5,226 nucleotides of DNA from Bacilli bacterium. Its GTDB lineage: Bacteria > Bacillota_I > Bacilli_A > RF39 > UBA660. Shown here piece after piece: positions 5,146 to 5,226 of the stretch (positions are counted from its first letter, which is position 1; each line of letters starts with the position of its first letter). The notes under the pieces were generated by a model. The model saw only the letters and a list, made by a program, of their open reading frames with translations, did no database searches and had not been told where the DNA came from. Location: positions 1 to 5,226 of the forward strand of contig CAAFVA010000083.1 of assembly GCA_900766325.1 (NCBI GenBank), in the 5' to 3' direction. The position numbers and the translations under genes are program-made.

Positions 5146-5226
5146 TATGCTTTTATATTTTTCTTTGCTTTCATTATCATTATTTAAATAATATTTTTTT
5201 CAATATAATTTGCATACCAACTCATA

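Noticed and set aside
1..5226. CRISPR array, tRNA or rRNA gene, insertion sequence or phage attachment site
   Set aside because: No regularly spaced repeats, no tRNA cloverleaf or CCA end, no rRNA-like segment, no transposase and no terminal repeats were seen on either strand.

Overview
The window is very AT-rich, with A/T-biased codons, strong AGGAGG-type ribosome binding sites and tight gene spacing. It uses TGG for tryptophan, and none of the main reading frames contains an in-frame TGA. This suggests a low-GC Bacillota, most likely a Bacilli or Mollicutes-related lineage using the standard bacterial code. That placement is inference from composition and protein style, not from a marker gene.

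Positions 9-2274 (+) hold a two-gene ABC exporter operon: an ATPase (9-704) overlapping by 8 bases a 525-residue membrane permease (697-2274). Directly behind it, 2281-2416 looks like a compact RNA transcription unit. It has an extended -10 promoter, about 100 nt of structured RNA with two hairpins, and a strong intrinsic terminator. A repeated AACACTT segment would allow the second hairpin to re-pair with the terminator, so it may be a free small RNA or an attenuated leader. I recognise no known RNA family in it. A very AT-rich 146-base stretch (2417-2562) follows, with -10-like boxes and a 16-base palindrome.

Positions 2563-4533 (+) carry three closely spaced genes: a DUF4186 protein with a conserved CCxxC core, a short HTH-WYL regulator without the usual C-terminal extension, and a divergent double-SIS (sugar isomerase fold) protein. 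Between the WYL and SIS genes, a bulged hairpin buries the SIS ribosome binding site and runs into six Ts, so the SIS gene may be controlled by RNA structure. A WYL sensor next to a SIS enzyme and a DUF4186 protein is the best candidate here for an uncharacterised functional unit.

A terminator hairpin at 4532-4558 separates this group from two convergent minus-strand genes. One encodes a 120-residue protein with a conserved-looking hydrophobic N-terminus, a polar linker and a C-terminal coiled coil (4540-4902). The other encodes a two-helix membrane protein (4927-5145). The annotatable start of the membrane protein has no ribosome binding site, and a possible earlier start near the window edge is out of frame across a run of seven As, so its 5' end may be frameshifted.
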